64,000 nucleotides of DNA from Plasmopara viticola. Taxonomy: Eukaryota; Oomycota; Peronosporomycetes; Peronosporales; Peronosporaceae. Below are positions 54,925 through 64,000 of this stretch, piece after piece. Position 1 is the first letter of the stretch; each line of letters starts with the position of its first letter. Location: positions 1 to 64,000 of the forward strand of contig MBPM02000108.1 in assembly GCA_001695595.3 (NCBI GenBank), in the 5' to 3' direction. The notes beneath the pieces are model-generated. The model saw only the letters and a list, made by a program, of their open reading frames with translations. It did no database searches and was not told the origin of the DNA. Position numbers and translations under genes: made by a program.

Positions 54925-56062
54925 TTCGAAAAAGGTTGGGGTGACGCCCTCCTTCCAAGCGCGGGGGCTAAATGCTCGCGCGCTTCGGGCAGGTGCTCTC
55001 GGGCATCTGCAGGTCTCTAACGAGTCTCACCCTCGACACGACGGTCTCCAGCACCAGGCCAAACCCCCTTCCACGCTTTTAACCGCGCCAACCGCATCCG
55101 GATTGGCTCCTTCAATGTGAATTCTCTAGGTTCGAAGCGCAAGAAGCACGTAAAACTCCCCGAAGATCTTCGGCGCTACCGCGTCGATATCCTTGGCCTC
55201 CGAGAAACCAATAGAGGTGAGCACCGCATTGATGACTTCCTTCTAACCCTGAAAAAAAAAAACGAAGCCAAGACCGAAGTCACCGAAATCCGCCGCCACT
55301 GCAACCCGTCGGGCGCCACTCGACACGCCCGATCCCGAGAAGAAACCTGGCACCACACTAAGAAGCTCGGAACACTCCTCGGCGATATTAAAGATCTATC
55401 CCGACGCAAGTCCCTGGCCACCCTCGCGCTCCACCGCCTCTGGTCCGTCTGGCTCCGCCCCACGTTCATCTCACCCAAGACACGCATTCGATTGTACAAC
55501 ACCTACGTTCTACCGATTCTGCTGTACAACTGGGCTCTTACCAAGTCAGAGCTCCACGGCCTCGAGAGTTTCCATCGCCGCCAGCTTCGCTACGCTCTTG
55601 GCTATCGCTACCCCCGACCCATTTCGAATGCAAGACTCTACGACCTCTGTGATGAGCGGCCGCTGAGACTACGACTGACACAAGCTCGCTGGCGCCTGTT
55701 TGGCCATGTACTTCGCCGCTATCCCGACATTCCAGCTGACCTCCAGATGCGTGCCTACTTCTTCTCCACCGCAGCAAAATGGCGCGGACGTCCCCGCACC
55801 ACGCTCCCCTCGACACTTGACCACAATCTTGTTTCCCGTGGCTCCGGCTTTCGACTCCGGACAGCACAAGACCTCGAAGTGGTACGTACCCTTGCACAAG
55901 ACCGAAAGAAATGGAAGAATCATTTGACCTCGGTGCTGGATGCACTGCCCGCCGAACGAGACTCGACGTATGCGGACACCACTCTATGCCGTGGACTAGC
56001 CAGACTGAGCCTAGCACGTGCATACCTTGGCAACGCGATAACGTAATACATTACATTACATT
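54925..56062 (+). mobile_element. Internally deleted LINE-type retroelement, 1.14 kb
   Basis: Starts TTCGAAAAAGGTTGGGGTGA and ends in a simple tail built on ATTAC/TACATT. It is flanked by a perfect 13-bp target duplication, so it is a complete insertion event. It keeps the 5' end, the first about 45 codons of the endonuclease, and the RT C-terminal region; most of the endonuclease and the catalytic RT core are missing. A related short copy lies at 62319-62647. Movement would need enzymes from a full-length relative (inference). Confidence 0.88.
55117..56046 (+). pseudogene. LINE ORF remnant: endonuclease start fused to RT C-terminus
   Basis: The open frame also runs in from upstream of this point. 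It begins like an APE-type endonuclease (RIRIGSFNVNSL... VDILGLRET, with the early Asn and the Glu metal ligand). After about 45 aa it jumps into the region C-terminal to the RT core (RLYNTYVLPILLYNW, FHRRQLRYALGYRYP, ARWRLFGHVLRR, KWRGRPRTTLPSTL). The RT catalytic YxDD region and the rest of the endonuclease are absent. The frame is open from fusion to stop, so the deletion is in frame. No first ATG near the domain start is visible. It cannot be an active reverse transcriptase. Confidence 0.85.
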
Positions 56063-56075
56063 ACTTAGACAAATT
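56063..56075 (+). repeat. Target-site duplication, right
   Basis: ACTTAGACAAATT directly after the ATTAC tail. Confidence 0.88.
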
Positions 56076-56827
56076 GCGAGCGTCTAGATTGGTCAAATTA
56101 CCATCTAGCCGAGCGCCGTGACAGAAAAACGCTTAATACAACAGAAGTGGACGAAATAAATATATGCTTTTTTTATAGTTATGCAGGCGTTTCAAATCAG
56201 TTGTTTATGCCGGACTGGTACAGTACAAGAACTAAATGGCCCGCTGCTGTGCGGCGAGTCATATGACAGAACTAAATGACAAAGCCGGTTCGCGATGGAA
56301 TGTCGGTGGACACAAACAAAATTCCTTGTTGCTGGGCTGTTGTCATCGAGATCGGGCTGTTATAGGGACCCTTTCGTACCGCCAAGTGCCACAGCCTCGT
56401 ACGCAAAATGGTTTTCCATCGTCTCGCGGTGACAATCGTACAGTGCCGGTACTTATTTGCATATGGCGAACAAGACTAGAGCTGAACCCATCCATTAGTG
56501 ATTCCGTCAACCGCTGACTCAGCAGCATCCCTGCTTCGATCACGTAACGATGGTGGGAGCTGTGAAGTAGGCTTGCACCATTCTCCTTCGTGCTGCGTCT
56601 ACACTCACGAAATTAAATCGTGGTTATCATCCCATTCATATCTGGCGCTTATACTCTTTTAAAATGTTAAGTCATCCATACAACAAGACCTTGCCTCAAT
56701 CAACCGACGTCGCTAAAGCTCGCAAATATTACAAAACCTCTAAGTACGTGCTAAAAGTCTATTGCTCTCAAGCCGCTGCCGGGTCTATTCGTTTCACTCG
56801 ATCGAGAATCGGTCGTCCGACCGTCTG
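56076..56827. other. Intergenic, no supported gene
   Basis: Short ORFs at 56236-56517 (+) and 56664-57038 (+, overlapping the next ORF on the other strand) have no recognisable domain. Nothing else seen. Confidence 0.4.
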
Positions 56828-57181
56828 CTATAATTCCCAGCCGTTTGCACTTCGATGCAGCCCAAGTTGCAGGTACGGCTCGTTTGGACCGACTTTAATT
56901 GCCTTATTCACCAACAAGGTTGCCTTACCCAACAGCCGTTGCGGCAGCACATCGCAACAAGTACTGGCACTGCGTAGTACTTGTGAAAAGTGTTTGCACT
57001 TTAAGAAAGCTTCGTCGCGCGCACAATGTATACAATAGTTGCCGTAAAACAATCGCACGGCATTAGCAAATCGTCCCCGGTTGCGGAAGCGATTGTGCGG
57101 CTTATCCTTAACCCCACAAACACAGGAGACTCCACTGCCGAGCACGAACGCCAGAAGGGCAAAGGAAGCACAAGCCAACAT
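56828..57181 (-). CDS. Possible small secreted cysteine-rich protein
   Basis: 117 aa from the ATG at 57181 (the frame extends 20 codons further up to another Met). The N-terminus MLACASFALLAFVLGSGVSC looks like a signal peptide, with cleavage likely near residues 17-20. The mature part carries Cys at 20, 22, 50, 53, 62, 75 and 76 and a basic stretch NRFRNRGR. I do not recognise a family and assign no function; no RXLR-dEER pattern is present. It lies divergent to the RING/SANT-like gene with about 240 bp between starts. A chance ORF remains possible. Confidence 0.38.
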   Translation of the reverse strand: MLACASFALLAFVLGSGVSCVCGVKDKPHNRFRNRGRFANAVRLFYGNYCIHCARDEAFLKCKHFSQVLRSASTCCDVLPQRLLGKATLLVNKAIKVGPNEPYLQLGLHRSANGWEL

Positions 57182-57298
57182 AAAAACGAAGCGTTTATCC
57201 TGGTCCTGTGGTGATTTACCTCCTACTGTATCGCCTGGCACGGCAACTGCCGAATTTAGCTAGCCAGCATCGGGCACCGATCGCGTCAAATTGAGCCC

Positions 57299-57305
57299 TC
57301 ACTCT
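57299..57305 (+). promoter_or_regulatory. Initiator-like site before the RING/SANT-like gene
   Basis: TCACTCT fits YCAYTYY and would give a leader of about 120 nt to the ATG at 57422. Weak evidence, single short match. Confidence 0.25.
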
Positions 57306-57421
57306 TTATTTTTCCAATAAACACTTTATAGGCCTCGTGTCAAGCAAACACGCGGCGTGAGCCAAGTTTGTTACCAACATCCCGTCGACTACCTCTGTCC
57401 CTCCGCGTGGTATTTACTTGT

Positions 57422-59164
57422 ATGATTTGTGAGACGCAAGTACCAAAGTTTGAGTCAGCCTTCAAGAATTTTAGGATGCACCAGCAAGCCGAAAACGACT
57501 ACAACTATAGCAATGAGTGCAGTCAGTCACTTGGAGACGGCGCCTCGGACAACCGCCTTTTGATTCTAAACATGCGGCCGACGCTCGATGCCCCTATTTA
57601 CTACCATCCATCTCCGTTGCCACAGCAGTATACGCCACAGCAAACATTCTATCAGGCAAACCACACGCCTGTCACCATCTCGCAATTCGCGTGCGCCGAG
57701 TCACTACTGGAGCATAAGCCTACCGCGATCACACAGCAAGATTCGGACTACCGTATTCAAACCACACCTTTGGAACGTATGTGTGATGTCTGTCAGTATC
57801 CAGACCCTATTCTCATAGCTCCAAACTGCAACCACACATTCCATTCGCGCTGCATTCACGTGTGGCCACTAGACGCTTGTCCAGCTTGCGCGGCACTTGT
57901 TGATCAGGTGGCGATTTCACCCACTATCAACATGATGGGGAGCGTGGAGCTACGCAGTGGCAAGTGGACGCGTCATGAAGAGGAGTTTATTGATGGCATT
58001 CTTTGTGAATTTGACCGACAAGCTTTGCCCTTGGCACATGGCACTCCTATTCGATTGGTCCTTGCAAAGATGCTCAATTGTTCAACAATGAGACTTTCGA
58101 AGAAGTTTCAAAAGAATGCGTTGGGGAAACGAACGTGTCATGTGAAAAAGCCAAATAAAGGCGAGAGAGCAAGGCATTTTGACCAACTGGACCACGCGCA
58201 AAGACAGCGAGAGCTTTCTCGTCTGGAACACATGTTCCGACAGGAACTAGTCGACCAATTTCGACGTGAAAACAACACAGACGAGGGCGCTTTGGTCGAA
58301 ACACAGCATCTACGACTTGCCGTACAGCAATTTTGGGTCATTAACTTCCTACGATTTGCCGTGCTAATTGGCCAGCCGGTGTCAGGGCTGGACGTTTCTG
58401 ATGCCAAGAAACGCAAGCGTGCAATGCAACTCCTGCGCAATGGTCACTTTGACGAGCTCATGTCACGGCATCACCCATCTCCTGCCAATATGACTAGTGT
58501 CACGCCTATGCCACCGCGATTCAGTGCGACGCGAGCAGACAATAGTGTCACATCGGCGCCATGGAGCGCCAATACGCCTCTGCATGCATCATCAGTGCTC
58601 GGGCCAAGTGTACCTTCTATTCCTGGACTTGTCCAGCAGCTCGAGCAACAACCAGTGCGTCCTATGAAAAAAATGCGGACGCCCGAAACGAACGTTGACA
58701 TGGGCCGCTTCGACCTGCAGCCTGGACGCTTGGACCACCCGCACTATGCCCATATTGGCCGTTTTTCTCCGCCACCAGCGTCATCAACGACCACTTTTGA
58801 TTACAGTCAACAACGAGAACAAAATTCGTCCGAGCCATATTTGAATTTGGAAAAATTAGAAACGCGCAATGCCAACGCTCAGCAACACCAACGGCAACAT
58901 CTGATCCCAGGGCTCGTCGCTAATGAAAGCGCTGGTCACCGTGGATTACACGATCAAAAAAGTGAGTTTACGCCGGCGGCCTTTACACGAGTCGGTGAAT
59001 CGTACCACACCGGTATCACCAATCAGGCAGCTTCGTGGGACGACCTGTTGGAGAACATGTCTTCTGAGGCAAATGCTGGCACTGGCGCACATGCAGCGCC
59101 CACGAATCAAAATCACAACGGTCACGCGAGCATGCAGTCCTGGTCCAGCATGCACATGATGTAA
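57422..59164 (+). CDS. RING-H2 and SANT/Myb-like domain protein
   Basis: 580 aa from the first ATG (57422); the Met at 57476 is an alternative. A RING-H2 finger spans residues 121-156 (CDVC, then CNHTFHSRC, then CPAC: C3H2C3), implying ubiquitin E3 activity if it binds zinc. A SANT/Myb-like domain follows at about 180-240, with KWTRHEEEFIDGILCEFD and LNCSTMRLSKKFQKNALGKR, a form I associate with stramenopile proteins. A Glu/Arg-rich, probably coiled-coil stretch (about 246-285) and a long Pro/Gln/Asn/His/Ser-rich tail of low complexity complete it. No intron is needed. The likely role is a nuclear regulator that also acts in ubiquitylation; function is inferred from domains only. Confidence 0.82.
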   Translation: MICETQVPKFESAFKNFRMHQQAENDYNYSNECSQSLGDGASDNRLLILNMRPTLDAPIYYHPSPLPQQYTPQQTFYQANHTPVTISQFACAESLLEHKPTAITQQDSDYRIQTTPLERMCDVCQYPDPILIAPNCNHTFHSRCIHVWPLDACPACAALVDQVAISPTINMMGSVELRSGKWTRHEEEFIDGILCEFDRQALPLAHGTPIRLVLAKMLNCSTMRLSKKFQKNALGKRTCHVKKPNKGERARHFDQLDHAQRQRELSRLEHMFRQELVDQFRRENNTDEGALVETQHLRLAVQQFWVINFLRFAVLIGQPVSGLDVSDAKKRKRAMQLLRNGHFDELMSRHHPSPANMTSVTPMPPRFSATRADNSVTSAPWSANTPLHASSVLGPSVPSIPGLVQQLEQQPVRPMKKMRTPETNVDMGRFDLQPGRLDHPHYAHIGRFSPPPASSTTTFDYSQQREQNSSEPYLNLEKLETRNANAQQHQRQHLIPGLVANESAGHRGLHDQKSEFTPAAFTRVGESYHTGITNQAASWDDLLENMSSEANAGTGAHAAPTNQNHNGHASMQSWSSMHMM

Positions 59165-59451
59165 TGAAGGCCCCGTCCTTTTCTAAGTGCTGTTTACAAT
59201 TTCGTCTATGGTAGTAAATGCGCCAATAAAGCGCTAATATTTGTACAAAGCTGTAGTGCTCGTAGCGTGGTAAAAATCATTTATTGAGATCTCTTCTACA
59301 TGTAAATAAAGTCTGCACGTGCGCAATGCTCTTACCATTGAAAGAAACCACACCATCAAAGGCAAAAACGCTTTGTGTAATTAAAGTGACAACCACATCG
59401 TACATTATAGTTGTACCAATAAGATGGTACGGAGCCTATTACCGAAACACT
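59165..59451. other. Short intergenic region before the TPR gene
   Basis: Holds the AATAAA above; an in-frame extension of the next gene is possible (upstream Met at 59326) but not supported by similarity. Confidence 0.4.
59225..59230 (+). terminator. Polyadenylation-type signal after the RING/SANT-like gene
   Basis: AATAAA 61 nt after the stop codon. Confidence 0.4.
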
Positions 59452-61411
59452 ATGCTTCGCCTCAGAGACGCACCGCTGCTGCGTGGGTGGCCGACGCGCT
59501 CAAATTCACTTCTAAGCTCAATCTTTGGTATCGGTGAATTTGAGGGTGCCCGCAATACGTCCCTGAGACGCAGCACGAGCAAGCAACAGGCGTATAAATT
59601 GGCTCTGCTGGACGTACGTAATTCTGAATTTGGCGTGTCGTGGTATTTCTAACGTTTGAGACCGAGAGGCAGTATGTGAGCATGAATTCGCATCCCAAGT
59701 TCATGTTGCAACACGTTCTGGCAAGTGGTACGCCATTTCTCATGGGCCACGTATTGGTTGGCGCCAGTCAGTGCCTTTTCCCGCTCATGCACCAGGACGC
59801 GCTCGACGTGGCGTACACACTTCAATTGGCAACTGAAGTCGCTAAACAAGGTGGCGAAAAAGGCTTTGAAATAATGCAAAAAAGACTTAGATTTGTTTGT
59901 AGAAAAGACGACGGCAAGCGAAAAGATGCATGTGTTGGCGTTGGCAGCAATGGTCCACGGTCGCTATCATGAGGCCGCAGTGGTGTACGAGACCATTTTG
60001 CTGCACGACCACTCGGATTTACTGGCGCTGCGTTGTTGCTACGATATTTACTGCTTTCTCAAGTGAGTATAGATTAGTAGAGACGAGCAGTAGACATTGA
60101 CGCAGAGAATGTTGATTGTCTGTTGCAGTGACGCAAAGAACATGCTAGCGACGGTAGCGCGTCGACTGCCATCTTGGTCCCCGAGCGACCCAGGATACAG
60201 CCTATTGCTAGGTATGCAGGCGTATGGATTACAAGCTGTAGGACGGCTGGATGCGGCTGAGTCTCTAGCGGAAAAGTCTCTATCTTTGAATGGAAATGAT
60301 CGCTGGGCGTGTAAGTAGAGATGTCTGATCGTGGCTTCATAACACTTTAAGTGATTTTTTGTAGTGCACACCATGCTGCACATTCTGGAAGCACGAGGCA
60401 ACGCCAACCACGGAGCGAGTTACGCGAATCAATTTAAGGCAGCATTCGACAACGGCGGGCCATTAGAGCCTCATCTCTATTTTCAATGGGCGTTGTATAT
60501 GTTGGATTTGGGCCACTATGCTCGCATTAACAAAATGCTTGAAGTCAGTATTCTTCCTCATCAGCCCGATGGTGCTCCTCATGCAGTACCTACACTGTGC
60601 GACGCTACTCAGCTTTACTGGAGACTTCTGTTCGCTGGCCAAGATGTATCTGAGTTAGGCCAAAAGCTCTTTCAAAATTGGACAGTGGTGTCAAAAATAG
60701 ATTCGGACCAAAAGTTTAAAGCACATTTTCGCCCATTGGCTAGGGTGCTCCAATATGTAAGTACTCGTAGCTGCGTTGTTGATATCAATATGTATTACAG
60801 ACAATCACTTCACAATTGATTTCTGCATGATCAGAGTATTTTAGCATTCATACCATCCGGTGTCACACCGGTTATTGAGCCACTGGATGTCGAGCCTGCC
60901 ATTGACACTGATCGTCTAAAAGTCCAACTTGGTCTGACCCCGGTCCAATTTAGTTTTCCTTCTGGCTCAAGTAAATGTCATTTCTTGAGTGTATCAAATA
61001 AATGTTTCTAATGAAGTGTTGCAGACGATCTGGAATTGGAAAAAGTCTACGAAAGCGTTTGTCAAGGCTTTAAAGCGTTCGCAGAGGTTCGGCGTAGATA
61101 TCAACATGTCTTGTCAATCAAGTCTGTTTTTTACATTAATGCTATACAGAATCGATTCAAATATGCAACCCAAGTGCTTATGCCCGTGCGTGGAAAGCTC
61201 AGGTGCCTTGGTGGAACTGAGGTGGAGCAAGACGTAATCGAGCAACTCCTAATCGAGTGGTATGTCTATATTTAATACGACGGACGTGAGCTCAATATCC
61301 AACCTTCAAATGCTTTTTCGCAGTGCTAGCAAATGCGATGATCTGCGACTTGCTAAGCTTCTGCTTAATGAACGGTTTGAGAAAAGCTGTCAAAATGTTG
61401 ATGTGTTATAA
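59452..61411 (+). CDS. TTC38: TTC38-type tetratricopeptide repeat protein
   Basis: Inferred exons: 59452-59613, 59661-59850, 59903-60062, 60129-60310, 60365-60756, 60835-60970, 61025-61259 and 61324-61411. These join in one frame of 514 aa (human TTC38 is 469). Landmarks follow the family order: YKLALLDTERQYV, FLMGHVLVG, EKMHVLALAAMVHGRYHEAAVVYETIL, AESLAEKSLSLNGNDRWALHTMLHILEARG, YFQWALYMLDLGHYARINKMLEVSILP, VLMPVRGKLRCLGGTEVEQDVIEQLLIE and LAKLLLNERFEKS. TPR proteins are protein-binding scaffolds; the biochemical role of TTC38 is not established. Introns are 47, 52, 66, 54, 78, 54 and 64 nt. The 3' end is uncertain: a frame ending at 61589 (SFSRVSEAMGDTTAVRDAQG, then GLGQGGNQTY) looks like the true tail. 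Linking it needs a 40-nt intron (61405-61444) or a frameshift. Confidence 0.85.
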
Positions 61412-61444
61412 TTGATCACCAAAGTTGTACATGTTGGGATGCAG

Positions 61445-61589
61445 TTTGAGTACAAAAACGCAAAGCGCCCAATGCTGGAAATCTTTCTCTCGCGTATCTG
61501 AAGCAATGGGAGACACTACCGCCGTGCGTGATGCGCAGGGCATGAGCTACGTGCTGGGACTTGGTCAGGGCGGCAACCAGACCTACTAG
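61445..61589 (+). CDS. Candidate last exon of the TTC38-type gene
   Basis: Reads LSTKTQSAQCWKSFSRVSEAMGD and continues to GLGQGGNQTY and a stop. It has coding character and follows a good acceptor (GGATGCAG). The only canonical donor in the right phase is at 61405, giving a 40-nt intron. If used, the protein is 560 aa. Confidence 0.5.
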
Positions 61590-62307
61590 TTCAATTTACT
61601 AGTGAATATTGTTTCCGAGAAATAGAATAATCCAAATGCTGTATAAGAGGCGTGTGACTTACAAACGAAGTCTCAATCTAATGAAAGACCGCTTCGAAAG
61701 CTCGATGTTGTAGTTATATCGGGGCAACTAGACTTAAGGAGGCACTCGCGCTGAATCGAATTGTGCTACCGATACAGTTAATCCACTGACGCCAAGCGTA
61801 ATACAGACTCGGGTATTGGACGTTTTGTAGGCGAGTAAGGAACCACGGGCTGTCCATCGGGATTCGGGAGCGTCTGCGCTCATTGTCGTTATGGCTTTGA
61901 TCTATAGCCGATTTTTTATATATCTCAAGTGCAAAAGGAGTTAGCGATTTAATCGGTCCATTTCATGATATCACAGCGGTCTCGAACGCTTGGAGGCTAT
62001 CAGTACATGTTGTTTTTTCCTATCGATAGAAAAAGTAGCTCGGTGCGGAAGCGCATCAATTTGCCGCATGAATTGAGTAGTTCCATCTTGTAGAATATGA
62101 TCATGCTCGCCACCTGACTTGTTCTACATGGCGTTCCGATAATATTAATTTTAGATTCTACGTACTAGCAAAGCTAATAACGTTGATGCAATTTGTGATC
62201 TCTGGCCAACATCAGCGTTCAAGACACGCAGCCCAAACGTATTCATCAATGTGAGGCGTACCGTGTGGACGTTTGAACAACTCTTGTCGCTTACAACTTA
62301 TTGCTTT
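61590..62307. other. Intergenic with transposon relic
   Basis: Apart from the Copia-like fragment I see no gene here. Confidence 0.5.
61861..62075 (+). pseudogene. Decayed Copia-like retrotransposon fragment
   Basis: DSGASALIV at 61861 resembles the Copia protease active site (DSGAS). Shortly after, GVSDLIGPF resembles the start of the integrase core, and then in another frame GGYQYMLFFPIDRKSSS resembles the GG..Y...DDYSR segment. Frameshifts, stops and a large internal loss separate them. No LTRs seen. Confidence 0.4.
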
Positions 62308-62318
62308 CCCTAAAATTT
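62308..62318 (+). repeat. Target-site duplication of the short LINE derivative
   Basis: CCCTAAAATTT, next to the tail end of the element. Confidence 0.82.
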
Positions 62319-62647
62319 GTATTGTATTGTATTGTATTACGTTATCGCGTTGCCAAGTTATGCACGTGCTAGGCTCTATGGCTAGTCCACGGCATAGAGT
62401 GGTGTCCGCATACGTCGAGTCTCGTTCGGCGGGCAGTGCAGCCAGCACCGAGGCCGTGAGGGTCTTCCATTATTTTGTGTACTTCTGACTTGGTAAGAGC
62501 CCAGGTGGCGCCCTGGTGCTGGAGACCGTCGCGTCGAGGGTGAGACTTGTTAGAGACCTGCAGATGCCCGAGAGCACCTGCCCGAAGCGCGCGAGCATTT
62601 AGCCCCCGCGCTTGGAAGGAGGGCGTCACCCCAACCTTTTCCGAAAA
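62319..62647 (-). mobile_element. Short (329-bp) LINE derivative, SINE-like
   Basis: Minus-strand relative of the element at 54925. It shares the first about 140 bp (GGTTGGGGTGACGCCCTCC onward), then a short piece around GGGCTCTTACCAAGTCAGA, then the last about 110 bp (GCACTGCCCGCCGAACGAG to CAACGCGATAACGTAATAC). It ends in an ATACA tail and has an 11-bp target duplication. It codes for no recognisable domain. Confidence 0.87.
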
Positions 62648-62658
62648 CCCTAAAATTT
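62648..62658 (+). repeat. Target-site duplication of the short LINE derivative
   Basis: CCCTAAAATTT at the element's 5' end. Confidence 0.82.
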
Positions 62659-62837
62659 ATGCTCCAAAAAACAAACAGAGGCTAGGGGAATCGTTGTGGT
62701 AGCGCACTTTCCTATCGCTGGCCAGCGTAGGATGATGTCGCGCCTCTCCCTATTTGCTTGCTATTAAAAGTACAAGCGCAATAGCCCATAATTTACCGAG
62801 CGACTGGTGGTGCAGATATACCATCAGTAAATTAGTG

Positions 62838-64000
62838 ATGCTCCTAGGCCATAGCCTGGGGAGTCCTCGCCGCACCGTCTTCGGTTGCAAAGGTTCAGCC
62901 AAGACTGCTTTCTTTAAACGTCGACTACCGCGCTTTTTGCGCCGCTCTACGCCCATATTTGTCGCGTCAGCGCAGCCTCCACACGTGCCTGCGCAGAGCC
63001 CTCTGTGTGACAATACTTCTGTCGCCACTTCATTTCCCGAAGTAGAAGTGGCAGCAATTGGCGCCGTGGACCCAGAAATTGCCTTCAATACGCACGAAGC
63101 ACATTTTGCCGTATGTACTCGCAGCGGTGGTAGACCAAAGAACGAAGACCGATATCGTGCCATCGATAACTTGGATCTTTATGGTCGTGGTCTTTTGAAG
63201 GTGGCACCATGCTCGGAACCGATGATTTATCAGGAAATGCTTAGGGATCGAGCGCTTGAAAACTTTGTCGTGGATGGCAGTGCGCCTGCACTTGAGGTTC
63301 GTGATCTGCTAAAACACGAACGAGCGACCGAGGATACACAATTTTTTGGAGTCTATGATGGACATGGCGGGGCGAAAGCCTCGTCGCTTTTAGCACTGCT
63401 ATTTCCCGTCTATATTCTTGCAGCACCGGAGTATAAGACTAACTTGGCCGCTGCATGCCATTCTGCCAGCTTGGCGATGAATGAAGAAATTATTAAACGA
63501 GAGATGGATGGTCATAGCGAAGGAGGGGCCACAGCTGTGACGCTGCTGATTCGAGGCAATACATTTTTGCTGAGTAACACTGGTGACTGCCGAGCGATTA
63601 TGGTGGCAAAGAGAGACAAAGTGGCGCAAGTGACGCAATTAACAACGGATCACAAAGCTTCAAATGTCCAAGAAAAGCAACGAATTGAGGAAAATGGAGG
63701 AATGGTACTGTATGTTAAAGGCGTGGCTCGTGTGAACGGTTGCTTGGCTGTTGCACGAGCCTTTGGCGACGCCGAGCTAAGCCAGCTCGTGATCGCTGAT
63801 CCGGAAGTTACCGTGCACGAGTTGCATCGAGAAGATGAGTTTATTGTTATGGCGTCTGATGGCCTCTGGGACGTACTGACTAATGACCAAGTGGCGATTT
63901 ATATAAGGTAAGAACGAAGTTTCATGGTGCTTTGCTGACTACCCCAACTGACTGTAACTTTGCTATATTTGCTTCAGAAATAATCCGTGGCTGAGCGTAC
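62838..64000 (+). CDS. PP2C-family protein phosphatase (5' part, runs off the window)
   Basis: Metal-dependent Ser/Thr phosphatase. I use the first ATG in frame (62838); the open frame extends upstream without another ATG. About 85 basic, Ser/Pro-rich residues (possible targeting leader) precede the catalytic domain. Motifs: RSGGRPKNEDRY (95-106), FFGVYDGHGG with metal-binding D174 and G175, GGATAVTLL, LSNTGDCRAIM, TTDHK, ARAFGD and FIVMASDGLWDV with metal-binding D341. The first exon ends at 63907. A 70-nt intron (63908-63977) leads to a second exon continuing NNPWLSV. All core PP2C motifs up to the window edge are present, so it is probably active. Substrate unknown. Confidence 0.92.

Noticed and set aside
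55176..56023. ORFs on the minus strand (108, 161 and 84 aa) over the LINE remnant
   Set aside because: Antisense shadows of a GC-rich coding frame with clear LINE similarity on +.
58074..58701. Minus-strand ORFs inside the RING/SANT-like gene
   Set aside because: Shadows; the + frame has domains and covers the whole interval.
62212..62629. ORFs at 62212-62448 and 62369-62629 (-)
   Set aside because: They are scraps of the short LINE derivative's 5' and 3' ends, not genes.

Overview
The window looks like nuclear DNA of an oomycete-type stramenopile. The protein genes are split by many short GT-AG introns (47-110 nt). One gene has a short leader with an oomycete-like initiator. One protein joins a RING-H2 finger to a SANT/Myb-like domain of a kind I associate with stramenopiles. 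Lineage is inferred from gene style and not from a database match.

Region 1 (1-44222): a tandem array of RNA polymerase III genes that continues off the left edge. The unit is about 1,085 bp and carries three small RNA genes: tRNA-Ser(GCU) on +, U6 spliceosomal RNA on +, and tRNA-Trp(CCA) on -, convergent with U6. I count 39 tRNA-Ser plus one truncated copy, 40 U6 (some mutated) plus three 3' fragments, and 43 tRNA-Trp. Left and central units are nearly identical. Units from about 33 kb rightward carry many substitutions, indels, three identical 366-bp mini-units and higher-order duplications. The small ORFs repeated through the array lie over the RNA genes and spacers and are not genes.

Region 2 (44501-46557): a complete seven-exon gene for the second subunit of DNA polymerase epsilon (DPB2/POLE2), starting only about 280 bp after the array. 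Its spliced product is 527 aa.

Region 3 (46558-54911): about 8 kb of gene-poor DNA with an inverted-repeat hairpin and one unrecognised 199-aa ORF on the minus strand. I recognise no other gene there.

Region 4 (54912-62658): two internally deleted derivatives of one LINE-type retroelement, each with target-site duplications (13 bp and 11 bp). Between them lie a possible small secreted Cys-rich ORF (-), a RING-H2/SANT-like protein gene, a TTC38-type TPR protein gene with eight or nine exons, and a decayed Copia-like fragment.

Region 5 (62838-64000): the 5' part of a PP2C-family protein phosphatase gene running off the right edge.

The array supplies components for translation (Ser AGY and Trp UGG decoding) and splicing (U6). 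The protein genes to its right are unrelated housekeeping or regulatory genes, with no sign of a shared operon-like unit.
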